Of a DNA stretch of 64,000 nucleotides, positions 44,860 to 53,008 are shown piece after piece. The translations under genes were made by a program, and so were the position numbers. The stretch spans positions 1,798,001 through 1,862,000 of the forward strand of contig OZ240228.1 of NCBI GenBank assembly GCA_965197795.1, read 5' to 3'. The notes beneath the pieces were generated by a model, which did not search any database, had not been told where the DNA came from, and saw only the letters and a list, made by a program, of their open reading frames with translations. Position 1 is the stretch's first letter. Every line of letters starts with the position of its first letter. The DNA is from WHTK01 sp965197795 (GTDB lineage Bacteria; Chloroflexota; Dehalococcoidia; DSTF01; WHTK01).

Positions 44860-45036
44860 CTAGATCTTCCTCATGATCTCGACCGCGACGTGGGTCTTCG
44901 AATCGGGCACCCAGATCTCGCGCGGCTCGTCGAACGAATGAGACGCGGTCAGGGGCGGCACGACGCGGCAGGCGACGCCCTCGGAGTCGTAGAGCGACTT
45001 CCAGATTCGCGCCACGTGGCCGTTCTTGACGGTCAT
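44860..45036 (-). CDS. Small ORF between nuoK and nuoL, function unknown
   Basis: The 58-residue product starts at the ATG at 45036 and reads MTVKNGHVARIWKSLYDSEG, then VACRVVPPLTASHSFDEPRE and a short end VAVEIMRKI. Its stop lies directly against the nuoL start codon, so the two are probably translated together. The alternation of strands (ARIWKSLYDSEGVACRVV ... REIWVPDSKTHVAVEIMRK) resembles small DUF2007-like signal or chaperone proteins, but this is only a pattern impression. It is not a known complex I subunit. Confidence 0.5.
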   Translation of the reverse strand: MTVKNGHVARIWKSLYDSEGVACRVVPPLTASHSFDEPREIWVPDSKTHVAVEIMRKI

Positions 45037-45159
45037 GAGCCTAGACCACATCAGCGCCGCCCCTAAACTCCACCCCGGCACCAGAGGACAGAAAACAGAG
45101 AACAGGAGGCAGTAGGATGCTCTCTTTTCCCTCGTTCGGTGCTCCGTGTTCGTTCATGG

Positions 45160-45471
45160 CTACCATTTCAGGATGTTCAGCCGGTCGACATCGATCGACT
45201 GGCGTAGCCGGTAGACCGCCACCGCGAGCGCCAGCGCCACGGCCGCCTCCGCCGCCGCGACGGTAATCACGAAGACGCTGAAGACCTGGCCGTCGATCGG
45301 CCGCGGCGATTCGACGAAGCGCGCGAAGCCGATCAGGTTGAGATTCACCGCGTTGAGCATCAGCTCGATGCCCATGAGGATGCCGACGGCGTTGCGTTTC
45401 GAGAGGGCGACGAAGAGCCCGATGCTGAATAGCAGAGCGGCGACAACCAGGACGTGCTCGAGGTCGATCAT
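45160..45471 (-). CDS. nuoK: NADH-quinone oxidoreductase subunit K
   Basis: The 103-residue three-helix protein shows NuoK features: LLFSIGLFVALSKRNAVGIL, GIELMLNAVNLNLIGFARF with a membrane Glu, and AAAEAAVALALAVAVYRLR with the second membrane Glu. Both Glu residues serve the proton path. It overlaps the end of nuoJ by four bases (ATGA), so translation is coupled. A 120-base gap with low-complexity AGAACAGGAGG-like sequence separates it from the next small ORF. Confidence 0.95.
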   Translation of the reverse strand: MIDLEHVLVVAALLFSIGLFVALSKRNAVGILMGIELMLNAVNLNLIGFARFVESPRPIDGQVFSVFVITVAAAEAAVALALAVAVYRLRQSIDVDRLNILKW

Positions 45472-45980
45472 CCGGCATCGTCTCCGCTGCCCGGCCGCAC
45501 CAGGAGGATGGCGCCCAGCATCGCGACGACGAGCAGCACCGAGGCGACCTCGAAGGGGATTACGAACGGGTCGAGCAACGCCCTGCCGATCTCGGCCGCT
45601 GTGGTCTCGAAGCTGTTGCCGCCTTCCGCCTTGGTCCAGTCGGTCTGGATCGCGACGAAGATGATCACCGCACCGACCAGCCCAGCCAGCGCGCCGATCG
45701 GCGCCGCGAACGGCACGGAAGCGTTGTCGCGACCGGTACGCGGCGTCAGCAGGATCGCGAACAGCATGAGCACGGAGATGGCGCCGACGTAGATCAAGAC
45801 CTGCACCACGGCAACGAAGTCGGCCGAAAGCGTTATGTAGAGTCCTGCGACGCCGACGAAGGACAGCACCAGGAACAGCACCGCGTGCACCAGGTCTCGC
45901 ACGGTGGCGACCATGAGCGCGCTGCCCAGCGTGACTACGGCCAGGACGTAGAACGCGACGACTACCGCGGTGTCTTCCAT
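45468..45980 (-). CDS. nuoJ: NADH-quinone oxidoreductase subunit J
   Basis: The 170-residue five-helix protein has the NuoJ motifs LVHAVLFLVLSFVGVAGLYI, ADFVAVVQVLIYVGAISVLMLF and a last helix pair ending VVAMLGAILLVRPG. NuoJ helps couple quinone chemistry to proton pumping. It starts 22 bases after nuoH ends and overlaps nuoK. nuoI, which usually lies between nuoH and nuoJ, is missing at this position. The frame is intact. Confidence 0.95.
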   Translation of the reverse strand: MEDTAVVVAFYVLAVVTLGSALMVATVRDLVHAVLFLVLSFVGVAGLYITLSADFVAVVQVLIYVGAISVLMLFAILLTPRTGRDNASVPFAAPIGALAGLVGAVIIFVAIQTDWTKAEGGNSFETTAAEIGRALLDPFVIPFEVASVLLVVAMLGAILLVRPGSGDDAG

Positions 45981-46001
45981 GCGCCTCCTGCGTCTAGCCG
46001 G

Positions 46002-47240
46002 CTACGAACCCGCGGCCGGGCCCGGCGCCGGCAACGACGGCACCGAGATGTCGTGGACCAGCCTGACGCGCCGCGGCAGGCGGTAGTAGTTGCGCGTGAT
46101 CAGGCGGAAGAAGAACCGGATCATCAGGACCATGAGCACGATGTTGATGACGGCAAAAACCGCCAGCACCCAGTTATCCCACTCCAGCTCACGCCAGAGC
46201 AGCACTTCAGTCGCCACGACCATGATGTTGATCAGCGCCATCGGGATCAGCATCTTCCAGGCGAACGCCATTAGCTGGTCGATGCGCAGCCGTGGCCACG
46301 TGCCGCGCAGCCAGATCAGTCCAAAGTAGAAGAAGTAGATCTTGCCGACGAAGATGAGCCACGGCGGGATGTACTCCTCGACGCCGTACAAGGAGTAGCC
46401 GCCGAAAAACAGGCTGGCCACGATGCCCGACACCGCGAGCGAGTTGATCAACTCGACGGCGTAGAACAGGCCAAATTTCATGCCCGAGTACTCCGTGTGG
46501 AAACCGGCGATGATCTCGGACTCGGCCTCGGCAATGTCGGCCGGCGTGCGGTTGAGCTCAGCAGTCGCAGCGGTGGCGTAGATGAACAGCGACATCGGCA
46601 GCAAAAAGGCGAGCCATACGTCGACGTCGCGCTGGAAGTCGACGATGCCTGCCAGGGACATCGTCCCGGCGAAGATCACCGGCGTCAGCAGCGCCAGCAC
46701 CAGTGGTATCTCGTAGCTGATCGCCATCGCGATGACGCGCATCGCACCAAGCAACGCGTACTTGTTGTTGGACGACCAGCCGGCCACGAAAATCGCCAGC
46801 GACGTGATCGAGGAGATCGCCAGCAGGAACAGCACGCCTACGTTGAGATCGGCGTACACGAGGTCGGGCGCCCAGGCGAAGACCGAGAACGTCAGCATCG
46901 CCGGGATAAACACGAGGATCGGCGGCAGGTTGAACAGAGCGCGGTCGCTGGCGCGCGGCTGCAGGACTTCCTTCTGGATCAGCTTGATCGCATCGGCCAC
47001 CGGCTGTAGCAGACCAAACGGCCCGACGCGGTTCGGTCCGCGGCGCACCTGCATACGGCCGATGATGCGTCGCTCCAGCCAGACGTTGGCCAGCGCGCCG
47101 AGACCGACGAAGACGAGGATACCGGTCGCGCCGACGATCGCCGCCAGGACGTAAACGACCTCGTCGGCGGTGTTGTCGCCGACCCAGTCGTAGAGATCGC
47201 TGATCGGGTCGAAGTCGTACCAGTTGAGCAGCGGCAGCAT
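46002..47240 (-). CDS. nuoH: NADH-quinone oxidoreductase subunit H
   Basis: The 412-residue protein has eight helices with NuoH signatures: WLERRIIGRMQVRRGPNRVGPFGLLQPVADAIKL (quinone chamber), EIPLVLALLTPVI, ELNRTPADIAEAESEIIAGFHTEYSGMKFG and LRIDQLMAFAWKMLIP. It forms the quinone-binding site. Its C-terminal tail (RRVRLVHDISVPSLPAPGPAAGS) is longer than usual. It lies 115 bases after nuoD; that gap contains a repeat-like sequence in place of a gene. The frame is intact. Confidence 0.96.
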   Translation of the reverse strand: MLPLLNWYDFDPISDLYDWVGDNTADEVVYVLAAIVGATGILVFVGLGALANVWLERRIIGRMQVRRGPNRVGPFGLLQPVADAIKLIQKEVLQPRASDRALFNLPPILVFIPAMLTFSVFAWAPDLVYADLNVGVLFLLAISSITSLAIFVAGWSSNNKYALLGAMRVIAMAISYEIPLVLALLTPVIFAGTMSLAGIVDFQRDVDVWLAFLLPMSLFIYATAATAELNRTPADIAEAESEIIAGFHTEYSGMKFGLFYAVELINSLAVSGIVASLFFGGYSLYGVEEYIPPWLIFVGKIYFFYFGLIWLRGTWPRLRIDQLMAFAWKMLIPMALINIMVVATEVLLWRELEWDNWVLAVFAVINIVLMVLMIRFFFRLITRNYYRLPRRVRLVHDISVPSLPAPGPAAGS

Positions 47241-47355
47241 CAGCGCTGCCTTTCGTCGGTCATCGCCAGGACCCAGATCGACGCGATCTCACAGCAATAG
47301 AGACACTTTGGCGGACGCGAGACTGCTTCGCTTCGTTCGCAGTGACGAATGAGCA
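47241..47355. repeat. Repeat-like spacer between nuoD and nuoH
   Basis: The spacer contains GAGACTGCTTCGCTTCGTTC then GCAGTGACGAATGA, with ACTGC/GCAGT arms around TTCGCTTCGTTC. This is a form of short intergenic repeat I know from many high-GC genomes. The nuoD-nuoH gap is otherwise atypical in a tightly packed operon. Confidence 0.5.
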
Positions 47356-48462
47356 TCAGCGGTCGATCTCGCCGACGTTGATGTCGAGGCTGCCGAGGAT
47401 GACGATGGCGTCCGCCAGGGAGAGGCCGACACTGAGGTCTTTGAGCACGCTGAGGTTGATGAACGAGGGCGAACGCACGTGCCAACGGTAAGGCGCCGGA
47501 CCGCCGTCGCTGACGAGGTAGAAGCCGAGCTCGCCCTTGGGTGACTCGATGCGGACATACGCTTCGCCGGGTTCCGGGCTGAGCGCCAGTGGCACCGGCG
47601 TGTTCACCGGCCCGCCGGGCACCTGCTGTAGCGCCTGCCGGACGATGCTGACGCTCTGGCGCATTTCCGCCAACCGGACGATGAAGCGGTCGAAGCAGTC
47701 GCCGTTGTGGCCGACCGGGATGTCGAAGTCGAAGCGATTGTAGACGCAGTACGGATCCGCCTTGCGCACGTCCCAGGCGATACCGGTGCCGCGCAGCAAG
47801 GGGCCGCTAGCCGACGCGTTAATCGCCTTCTCCGGCGTCAGGACGCCAATATCGCGGGAGCGGGCCAGGATGATCTCGTTATCCAGCAGCATCTCCTCGT
47901 ACTCGGAGATGCGGTCCGGCATTTCGGCTACGAGGTCGTTGATCGCCGGGTACCACTCGTCGGGCACGTCGAAGGCGACGCCGCCGATGCGCATGTAGTT
48001 GGTCGTCAGGCGGGCGCCGCAGGTCATCTCGAAGAGGTCGAGGATTTTCTCGCGCTCGCGGAACATGTACATCAGCGGTGTCTGCCAGGCGCCGCAGTCG
48101 TTGACGAAGGTGCCGTTGGCCATGCAGTGCGAGGCGATGCGCTGCAACTCGGCAAAGATGACGCGCAGATACGACGCTCGCTCCGGCACCTCGACTCCGG
48201 CCAGCTTCTCGACCGCCAGGCAGTAGCCCAGGTTGCCCGTCATCGCTGCCAGATAGTCCATGCGGTCGGTGAACGGGATGTTCTGCGTGTAAGTGCGCTC
48301 CTCTGCCAGCTTCTCCATGCTGCGGTGCAGGTAGCCCAGCACCATCTCGGCGTCGACGATGCGCTCGCCGTCCAGCGTCACCTTGAGGCGGAAGACGCCG
48401 TGGGTTGAAGGGTGCTGCGGCCCGATGTTGACGACGTAGGGAGGCGTGTGCAGTTCGGTCAC
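47356..48462 (-). CDS. nuoD: NADH-quinone oxidoreductase subunit D
   Basis: The 368-residue protein has NuoD motifs: NIGPQHPSTHGVFRLKVTLDGE, LGYLHRSMEKLAEERTYTQN, FTDRMDYLAAMTGNLGY and the C-terminal ILGSLDINVGEIDR, which places the final Asp-x-x-x-x-Asp/Arg end as in the family. Together with NuoB it forms the quinone-reducing site. It overlaps the end of nuoC by four bases. The nuoB gene is not next to it. The frame is intact. Confidence 0.96.
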   Translation of the reverse strand: MTELHTPPYVVNIGPQHPSTHGVFRLKVTLDGERIVDAEMVLGYLHRSMEKLAEERTYTQNIPFTDRMDYLAAMTGNLGYCLAVEKLAGVEVPERASYLRVIFAELQRIASHCMANGTFVNDCGAWQTPLMYMFREREKILDLFEMTCGARLTTNYMRIGGVAFDVPDEWYPAINDLVAEMPDRISEYEEMLLDNEIILARSRDIGVLTPEKAINASASGPLLRGTGIAWDVRKADPYCVYNRFDFDIPVGHNGDCFDRFIVRLAEMRQSVSIVRQALQQVPGGPVNTPVPLALSPEPGEAYVRIESPKGELGFYLVSDGGPAPYRWHVRSPSFINLSVLKDLSVGLSLADAIVILGSLDINVGEIDR

Positions 48463-49208
48463 GCCTGCGGCTCCTCGTCGGTCGCTTCGGCCGGAGTTTC
48501 CTCCTGGGACGCCTCGACTTGCGGCGCCTCGGAGGGGAGTTCGACGTCCTGCTGCGGCGCTCGGATCTCGGTTGAGCCGCCGCCTCGTACGCCGAGCTGG
48601 CCGCCCGACGACTCCTGCGCCTCTGCCTGGCCCGGCAGTGGCTGCACCAGTCGCGGCACCGACGGCGCCTGCGGGCCATCCGGCTGGTTCAGGTTCGGGT
48701 AGTCGCGCTGGCCTTCCGGGAACTCATACGGAAAACGCTGCAGACCGGGCTTGTAGCCTCCCTGCATGGCCAGGAAGTCCTTGCGTAGCGGGTGCCCGGG
48801 AAACCCCTCCCAAAGAAAGATGCGCTTGAGGTCCGGGTGACCGCTGAATGCGATGCCCATCAAGTCATAGATCTCGCGTTCCTGCAGCACGGCGCCCTGC
48901 CATACGTCGCTCACGGAGGGCACGCTGGGGTTGTCGTGCGAGGTTCGGGCTCGCAGCGTCAGCGTGTGGTTCTTCGCCATCGAGGTCAGGACGTAGACGA
49001 CGTCGAAGTGCTCCAGCCAGTCGATGCCAGTGATGCAGTTGAGGTACTTGCAGTCGAGCTCGGCGTCGTCGCGCAGGAAGCGCGAGACTTCGAAAACGCG
49101 TTCGGCGGGCACGGTCACGGACGCTTCTGAAGTTTCGATTACGCTGTTCGGGAAGGCCGCGTTGATCCGATTTGCGACGTCAGCGCCAGGGATGGCGGCT
49201 GTCGTCAT
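48459..49208 (-). CDS. nuoC: NADH-quinone oxidoreductase subunit C with long acidic C-terminal tail
   Basis: The start is the ATG at 49208, which overlaps the nuoA stop as ATGA; a GTG two codons upstream is an alternative. NuoC features are WLEHFDVVYVL, VWQGAVLQEREIYDLMGIAF and the signature HPDLKRIFLWEGFPGHPLRKDF, followed by EGQRDYPNL at about residue 175, where most NuoC proteins end. Another 75 or so residues follow, rich in Gln, Glu, Pro and Ser (ESSGGQLGVRGGGSTEIR, QQDVELPSEAPQVEASQEE). The tail looks disordered. NuoB would normally be encoded between nuoA and nuoC, but is not. Confidence 0.95.
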   Translation of the reverse strand: MTTAAIPGADVANRINAAFPNSVIETSEASVTVPAERVFEVSRFLRDDAELDCKYLNCITGIDWLEHFDVVYVLTSMAKNHTLTLRARTSHDNPSVPSVSDVWQGAVLQEREIYDLMGIAFSGHPDLKRIFLWEGFPGHPLRKDFLAMQGGYKPGLQRFPYEFPEGQRDYPNLNQPDGPQAPSVPRLVQPLPGQAEAQESSGGQLGVRGGGSTEIRAPQQDVELPSEAPQVEASQEETPAEATDEEPQA

Positions 49209-49591
49209 CGCCACTCCAGGCCGCCCTTGCGCCAGTCATAGACGAAGCCGAGGACGAGTATCGCCAGGAAGAGCATTATCGCCGCGAAGCTCGGTACGAG
49301 AAGGTCGCCCTCGTACGCTACGGCCCAGGCGTAGAGGAAGATCGCTTCGACGTCGAACACGACGAACAGCAGCGCGACGAGATAGTAGCGGAAGTTGAAC
49401 TGAACCCAGGTGTCGCCCTCGGTCTCGACACCGCACTCATAGGTGTCCAACTTCACGGGGTCGGGCGCTTCGGGCCGGATGTTGAGCTTGCGAAGCAGGA
49501 ACGAGATCATCAGCGGCAGCGAGGGGAAGAGGATCGCGAAGGCCAGCAGAATGGCTATGTAGCCGTATTCGTTGAGCACGCCCGCACCCAC
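49205..49591 (-). CDS. nuoA: NADH-quinone oxidoreductase subunit A
   Basis: The 128-residue three-helix protein has NuoA motifs: YIAILLAFAILFPSLPL, the loop DPVKLDTYECGVETEGDTWVQFNFRYYL with the conserved Cys, and VVFDVEAIFLYAWAV with membrane acidic residues. It is the first gene of the minus-strand nuo operon, so the promoter should lie in the 49592-49740 gap. Its stop overlaps the nuoC start. The frame is intact. Confidence 0.95.
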   Translation of the reverse strand: MGAGVLNEYGYIAILLAFAILFPSLPLMISFLLRKLNIRPEAPDPVKLDTYECGVETEGDTWVQFNFRYYLVALLFVVFDVEAIFLYAWAVAYEGDLLVPSFAAIMLFLAILVLGFVYDWRKGGLEWR

Positions 49592-49740
49592 TTGTGAATT
49601 ACGTCCCTAACGCTGTGACTATAGCACCGAGGGTATACAGGAACAAGGCGGGCGCTGCGCGCCGACGAGGGGCTGCCGCGAAGCTAATTCACGGGTTCTT
49701 GGGCGGCGCAAACGGCTCCGGAAGGCGCATTCGCGACGCT

Positions 49741-50345
49741 TCATTCCTGCAAGGAATCGAGGTAGCTCTGACCCAGCTCCGAGAGCTCGTAGCCGGTCTC
49801 GAGGCTCAGCGTCGGCCCAGCGCCTTGAGCTTGCGGACGTTGACCTTGAAGTCGGCCAGCGGTTGGCCGACCTCCGGCGCCAGGTGGCGCGCCGCGACAC
49901 CGGGGCCGTCTTCTAGCAGATGTAGCACGGGGCGAGTCCACGGCCCGTGCCTCGAGGCGGTGTCAGCCGGTCGAGGCGCCGCTCGACCTCCTCGAGGCTC
50001 AATCGCGGTTTTTCCGGCGCCTGAGGCAGGTAACGGAACTGCACTCGATAGAGAAGCGTGTCGTCCGAGACCTCGCGACCTGTATGGCTGCGCGCCAGGT
50101 CGACCAGCGCGGCTGCTTTCGGCAAGCCTGCCTGCCGGGCATCCGCGTCCGTCACGTCGGCGACCCGCACACCGCGCACGTCCTCGATCTCGACGGCGCC
50201 ACCGAAGCCGATAGCGTAGACCCTGCCTGCCTTGACGTGAGCGTACTTCCAGAGCCGCCACGTCACGGTGATCTCGCCGGCCGCGACGCGCGTGTGGTTC
50301 TGCCGCCGTGAAGGAGACCATGGCTCAACCTGGACGCGGGCGTGG
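49741..50345 (-). pseudogene. ASCH-domain-like protein, several frame breaks
   Basis: Reconstructed, the locus encodes RRQNHTRVAAGEITVTWRLW, then KYAHVKAGRVYAIGFGGAVEIEDVR, DDTLLYRVQFRYLPQAPEKP and RLSLEEVERRLDRL in one frame, then (one G restored near 49975) DTASRHGPWTRPVLHLLEDGP, and (one G restored near 49812) GPTLSLETGYELSELGQSYL to TGA at 49741-49743. The first part matches ASCH domains, which bind RNA or modify translation-linked substrates; the second half looks helical and could be a helix-turn-helix region. The N-terminal start is not resolved: the frame is open upstream to a TGA at about 50348 without ATG, GTG or TTG. Confidence 0.55.
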
Positions 50346-50361
50346 CATCAGCGCCAGATGC

Positions 50362-51393
50362 CTAATCGACCGCAACGACGGGTCCGGACACGTCCACGGA
50401 GTAGTCACGCGCCAGGGTCTTACGCTTTCCAACCAGGAACGGGCTTTCCGCACCCGCCAGAATCGGTGCCCAGTCGATCCCGGCAGCAAATCGCTGCCCG
50501 ATCTCGAATAGCTCCTTTACGCCCTTGACCGAGTCACCGCCAATTGGACGTGGTAGCGCGGGTTGCAGGCGATAGTGGCGCGTTTGGGGGTAGTGGCGCT
50601 GTACGAGCTGGGTCTGTTGCTCCCCGGCGCTGTCCATCAGCTCGCCTAGCGTCCAGCCGAGCCAGTCGAGAATCGAGTTGGGGTTCTTGTCGTTAGACAC
50701 GTGATGGCCAGTACCCAGCGAAATAACGATCGTCTCAGCCGGCGTGTACTCATTCGTATAGTGAAACGCCTCCACGCAAGCCTGATAGACAGGGTTGCCG
50801 GCCACTCCGACTCCGCCGTCGACCAAGCGTCCGACCGGGCGATGGCCCGGCGGTGGATTTTCCTCCGGCACCGTCCACGGATCATGGTAGGTCGGGACGA
50901 CGCAGGAAGCGGTGACGCAGTCGACTATGGGCAGCTTGCCGGTACGCCCCCGGTTTTCCGGTTTGTCCTTGACGAAGTACCAGGGCATACCATCGTCGAC
51001 TCGCTTCGCCGTGATCATCAGATCGATCGGCGAGTCATTGATCTTCCAATCCTTCGCCACTCCTGCTTCCTCGCTCAGAACTCGGTGCAAAGGCCGCGAG
51101 CTAAAGAAGTGCCCCTTGAGCAAGCGCCTTGCCCAGCGCCAAACGGGGTCCAGGGGGTGCCAATAGAAGACATCGCGGGCGCGCTCCAGGTAGAGCCTCT
51201 GCATTTCCACTGCCGGTAAACCTGCGGCGATCCCGGATGCGATGACCGAGCCAGTGGAGGTGCCGGCAACGAACGAGACGACTTCCTTCGCTTTCTTACC
51301 GGTCTGTTTCTCCAGCTCCACCAGCATGCAAACCGGCAAAATTCCCCGCAGCCCGCCGCCATCGATTGAAAGTAGGACCTTTGTTTCAGCCAT
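50362..51393 (-). CDS. Patatin-like phospholipase
   Basis: The start ATG at 51393 follows AGGAGG; an in-frame TTG six codons upstream is less likely. The 343-residue protein has the patatin signature: oxyanion motif GGGLRGI, the nucleophile elbow GTSTG and the Asp of the catalytic dyad in DGGVGVAGNP. Patatins hydrolyse acyl chains from lipids with a Ser-Asp dyad. The rest (SLGTGHHVSNDK, ending VSGPVVAVD) is typical. Upstream is the rnpB region on the opposite strand. The frame is intact. In some phage-defence systems patatin effectors occur, but no partner gene is seen here. Confidence 0.93.
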   Translation of the reverse strand: MAETKVLLSIDGGGLRGILPVCMLVELEKQTGKKAKEVVSFVAGTSTGSVIASGIAAGLPAVEMQRLYLERARDVFYWHPLDPVWRWARRLLKGHFFSSRPLHRVLSEEAGVAKDWKINDSPIDLMITAKRVDDGMPWYFVKDKPENRGRTGKLPIVDCVTASCVVPTYHDPWTVPEENPPPGHRPVGRLVDGGVGVAGNPVYQACVEAFHYTNEYTPAETIVISLGTGHHVSNDKNPNSILDWLGWTLGELMDSAGEQQTQLVQRHYPQTRHYRLQPALPRPIGGDSVKGVKELFEIGQRFAAGIDWAPILAGAESPFLVGKRKTLARDYSVDVSGPVVAVD

Positions 51394-51502
51394 ATCTCTT
51401 CCTCCTCGCAAGTATCGTGGACGAGTCTACCCCTGGGCTCTGTCTTGTCAACACGAGTTGAGACCATGGAGCCGAGGATGGCGGGCCCAACCTGTCCGCC
51501 GA

Positions 51503-51508
51503 TACAAT
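51503..51508 (+). promoter_or_regulatory. -10 box of the RNase P RNA promoter
   Basis: TACAAT at 51503-51508 lies seven bases before the predicted 5' end of RNase P RNA (51515), as expected of a sigma-70 promoter. No clear -35 box is present at the right distance. Confidence 0.55.
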
Positions 51509-51514
51509 AGGAGA

Positions 51515-51936
<422 letters not shown>

Positions 51937-51977
51937 ACGGGCGTCTCTCTCCGGAGGGACGCCCGTTCTGATTTTGA
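51937..51977 (+). terminator. Terminator after rnpB
   Basis: ACGGGCGTC (51937-51945) pairs with GACGCCCGT (51958-51966) around a CTCC/GGAG inner part, followed by TCTGATTTTG. It lies directly after the RNase P RNA. Confidence 0.75.
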
Positions 51978-52037
51978 AGCTGGTGGACTCCCCCAGGCCC
52001 CCTAACTAAAGGGCCAGCACGTTGCGCCGCCAGACGA

Positions 52038-52901
52038 CTAGGAAGCCGGCTCGAAGGGTGGCGCCGAGAAGATATGGATCGTCGCGTAGCGGCCGACCTC
52101 CTGCTGCCAGGCCCAGCCGGCGTCCGGGCTGTAGAAGAAGATGTCGACCCAGGTATTCGCCAGCAAACCGCGGTCGGCGCAGACGTAGACACGCTGCGTC
52201 GGGTCGTTCTCAATTACGAAGCGGGTACCCAAGGGCAGGTCCCAGCTGCAGGCGGCGGCGCCTTCGTAGACCGGTTCGCCGTTGTACATGGCGCCGCAGA
52301 AGCCCTGCTCCAGGCAGTCGTAGAACGTGATGTTGACGCCTTGAATCTGGCCGGCGCCGGACGGCGGGGTCGGGCTCGGCGCCGGTTCTTGAGCCGTCGG
52401 CGTCTGAGCCAGAAGCGGCGCTGTGAGCCCCGGGAGCGCCGGGAGCGCCGCGGCCAACGGCTCAGACGTTGGTGTGGCATCAATTTCACTTGCCGGTGGT
52501 GACGGGGGAAATGCCCCAAAGAACAGCACTGGCGTTGGTTCAGCCTTTGCGCGTTCGACGTCCAGCGGCGGCGCCGGAGGTGCGGTGGGGAAGATCGCGG
52601 TAAAGGGCTCAGACTCGGGCGAAACGACGGGCAGCGTGCTATCAAGGGCAGTTGCCATGAAACGGCCTTCGAGTTGACTCACGTCGACGCCGCCAGCAGC
52701 CAGCCCGTCGCCAGGAGGACCAGAGGCCGCGGCGAAGACAGAAACGATCAGGGCCAGCCCCAGCGCCATCGAGGAGACGCCTGTGGCGATCAGCAGGTAA
52801 CGCTGAAAGGCCCGCTCGCTCCGTTTCCAGAGTGATAGCGGCCCGCGGTCACCAATGGGACGTGCTCCCAAGTTTCCTTGCTGTGGTTCGATTTGCGTCA
52901 T
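52038..52901 (-). CDS. Membrane-anchored protein with C-terminal 3D/double-psi beta-barrel-like domain
   Basis: The 287-residue protein has a basic N-terminal stretch, one membrane helix (YLLIATGVSSMALGLALIVSVFAAA, about residues 35-58), a long Pro/Ala/Thr-rich linker (about 90-190) and a C-terminal domain: QGVNITFYDCLEQGFCGAMY, AAACSWDLPLGTRFVIEN, RVYVCADRGLLANTWVDIFF. The pattern (Y-x-D-C...G-x-R/D-x-G-x-D) resembles RlpA- or 3D-type double-psi barrels found in cell-wall enzymes. Three Cys could form disulphides. Location outside the membrane is expected. Activity is unproven. Confidence 0.75.
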   Translation of the reverse strand: MTQIEPQQGNLGARPIGDRGPLSLWKRSERAFQRYLLIATGVSSMALGLALIVSVFAAASGPPGDGLAAGGVDVSQLEGRFMATALDSTLPVVSPESEPFTAIFPTAPPAPPLDVERAKAEPTPVLFFGAFPPSPPASEIDATPTSEPLAAALPALPGLTAPLLAQTPTAQEPAPSPTPPSGAGQIQGVNITFYDCLEQGFCGAMYNGEPVYEGAAACSWDLPLGTRFVIENDPTQRVYVCADRGLLANTWVDIFFYSPDAGWAWQQEVGRYATIHIFSAPPFEPAS

Positions 52902-53008
52902 AAAAAGGGGCCAGGAGGTCTGGCCTGATGTAGGTATCGCGGATCCGCGGACTGGCGTCGATTAGGGATTACCCTGACTCGACCCCTGCTTGGGGCTAAG
53001 ATGACGCC

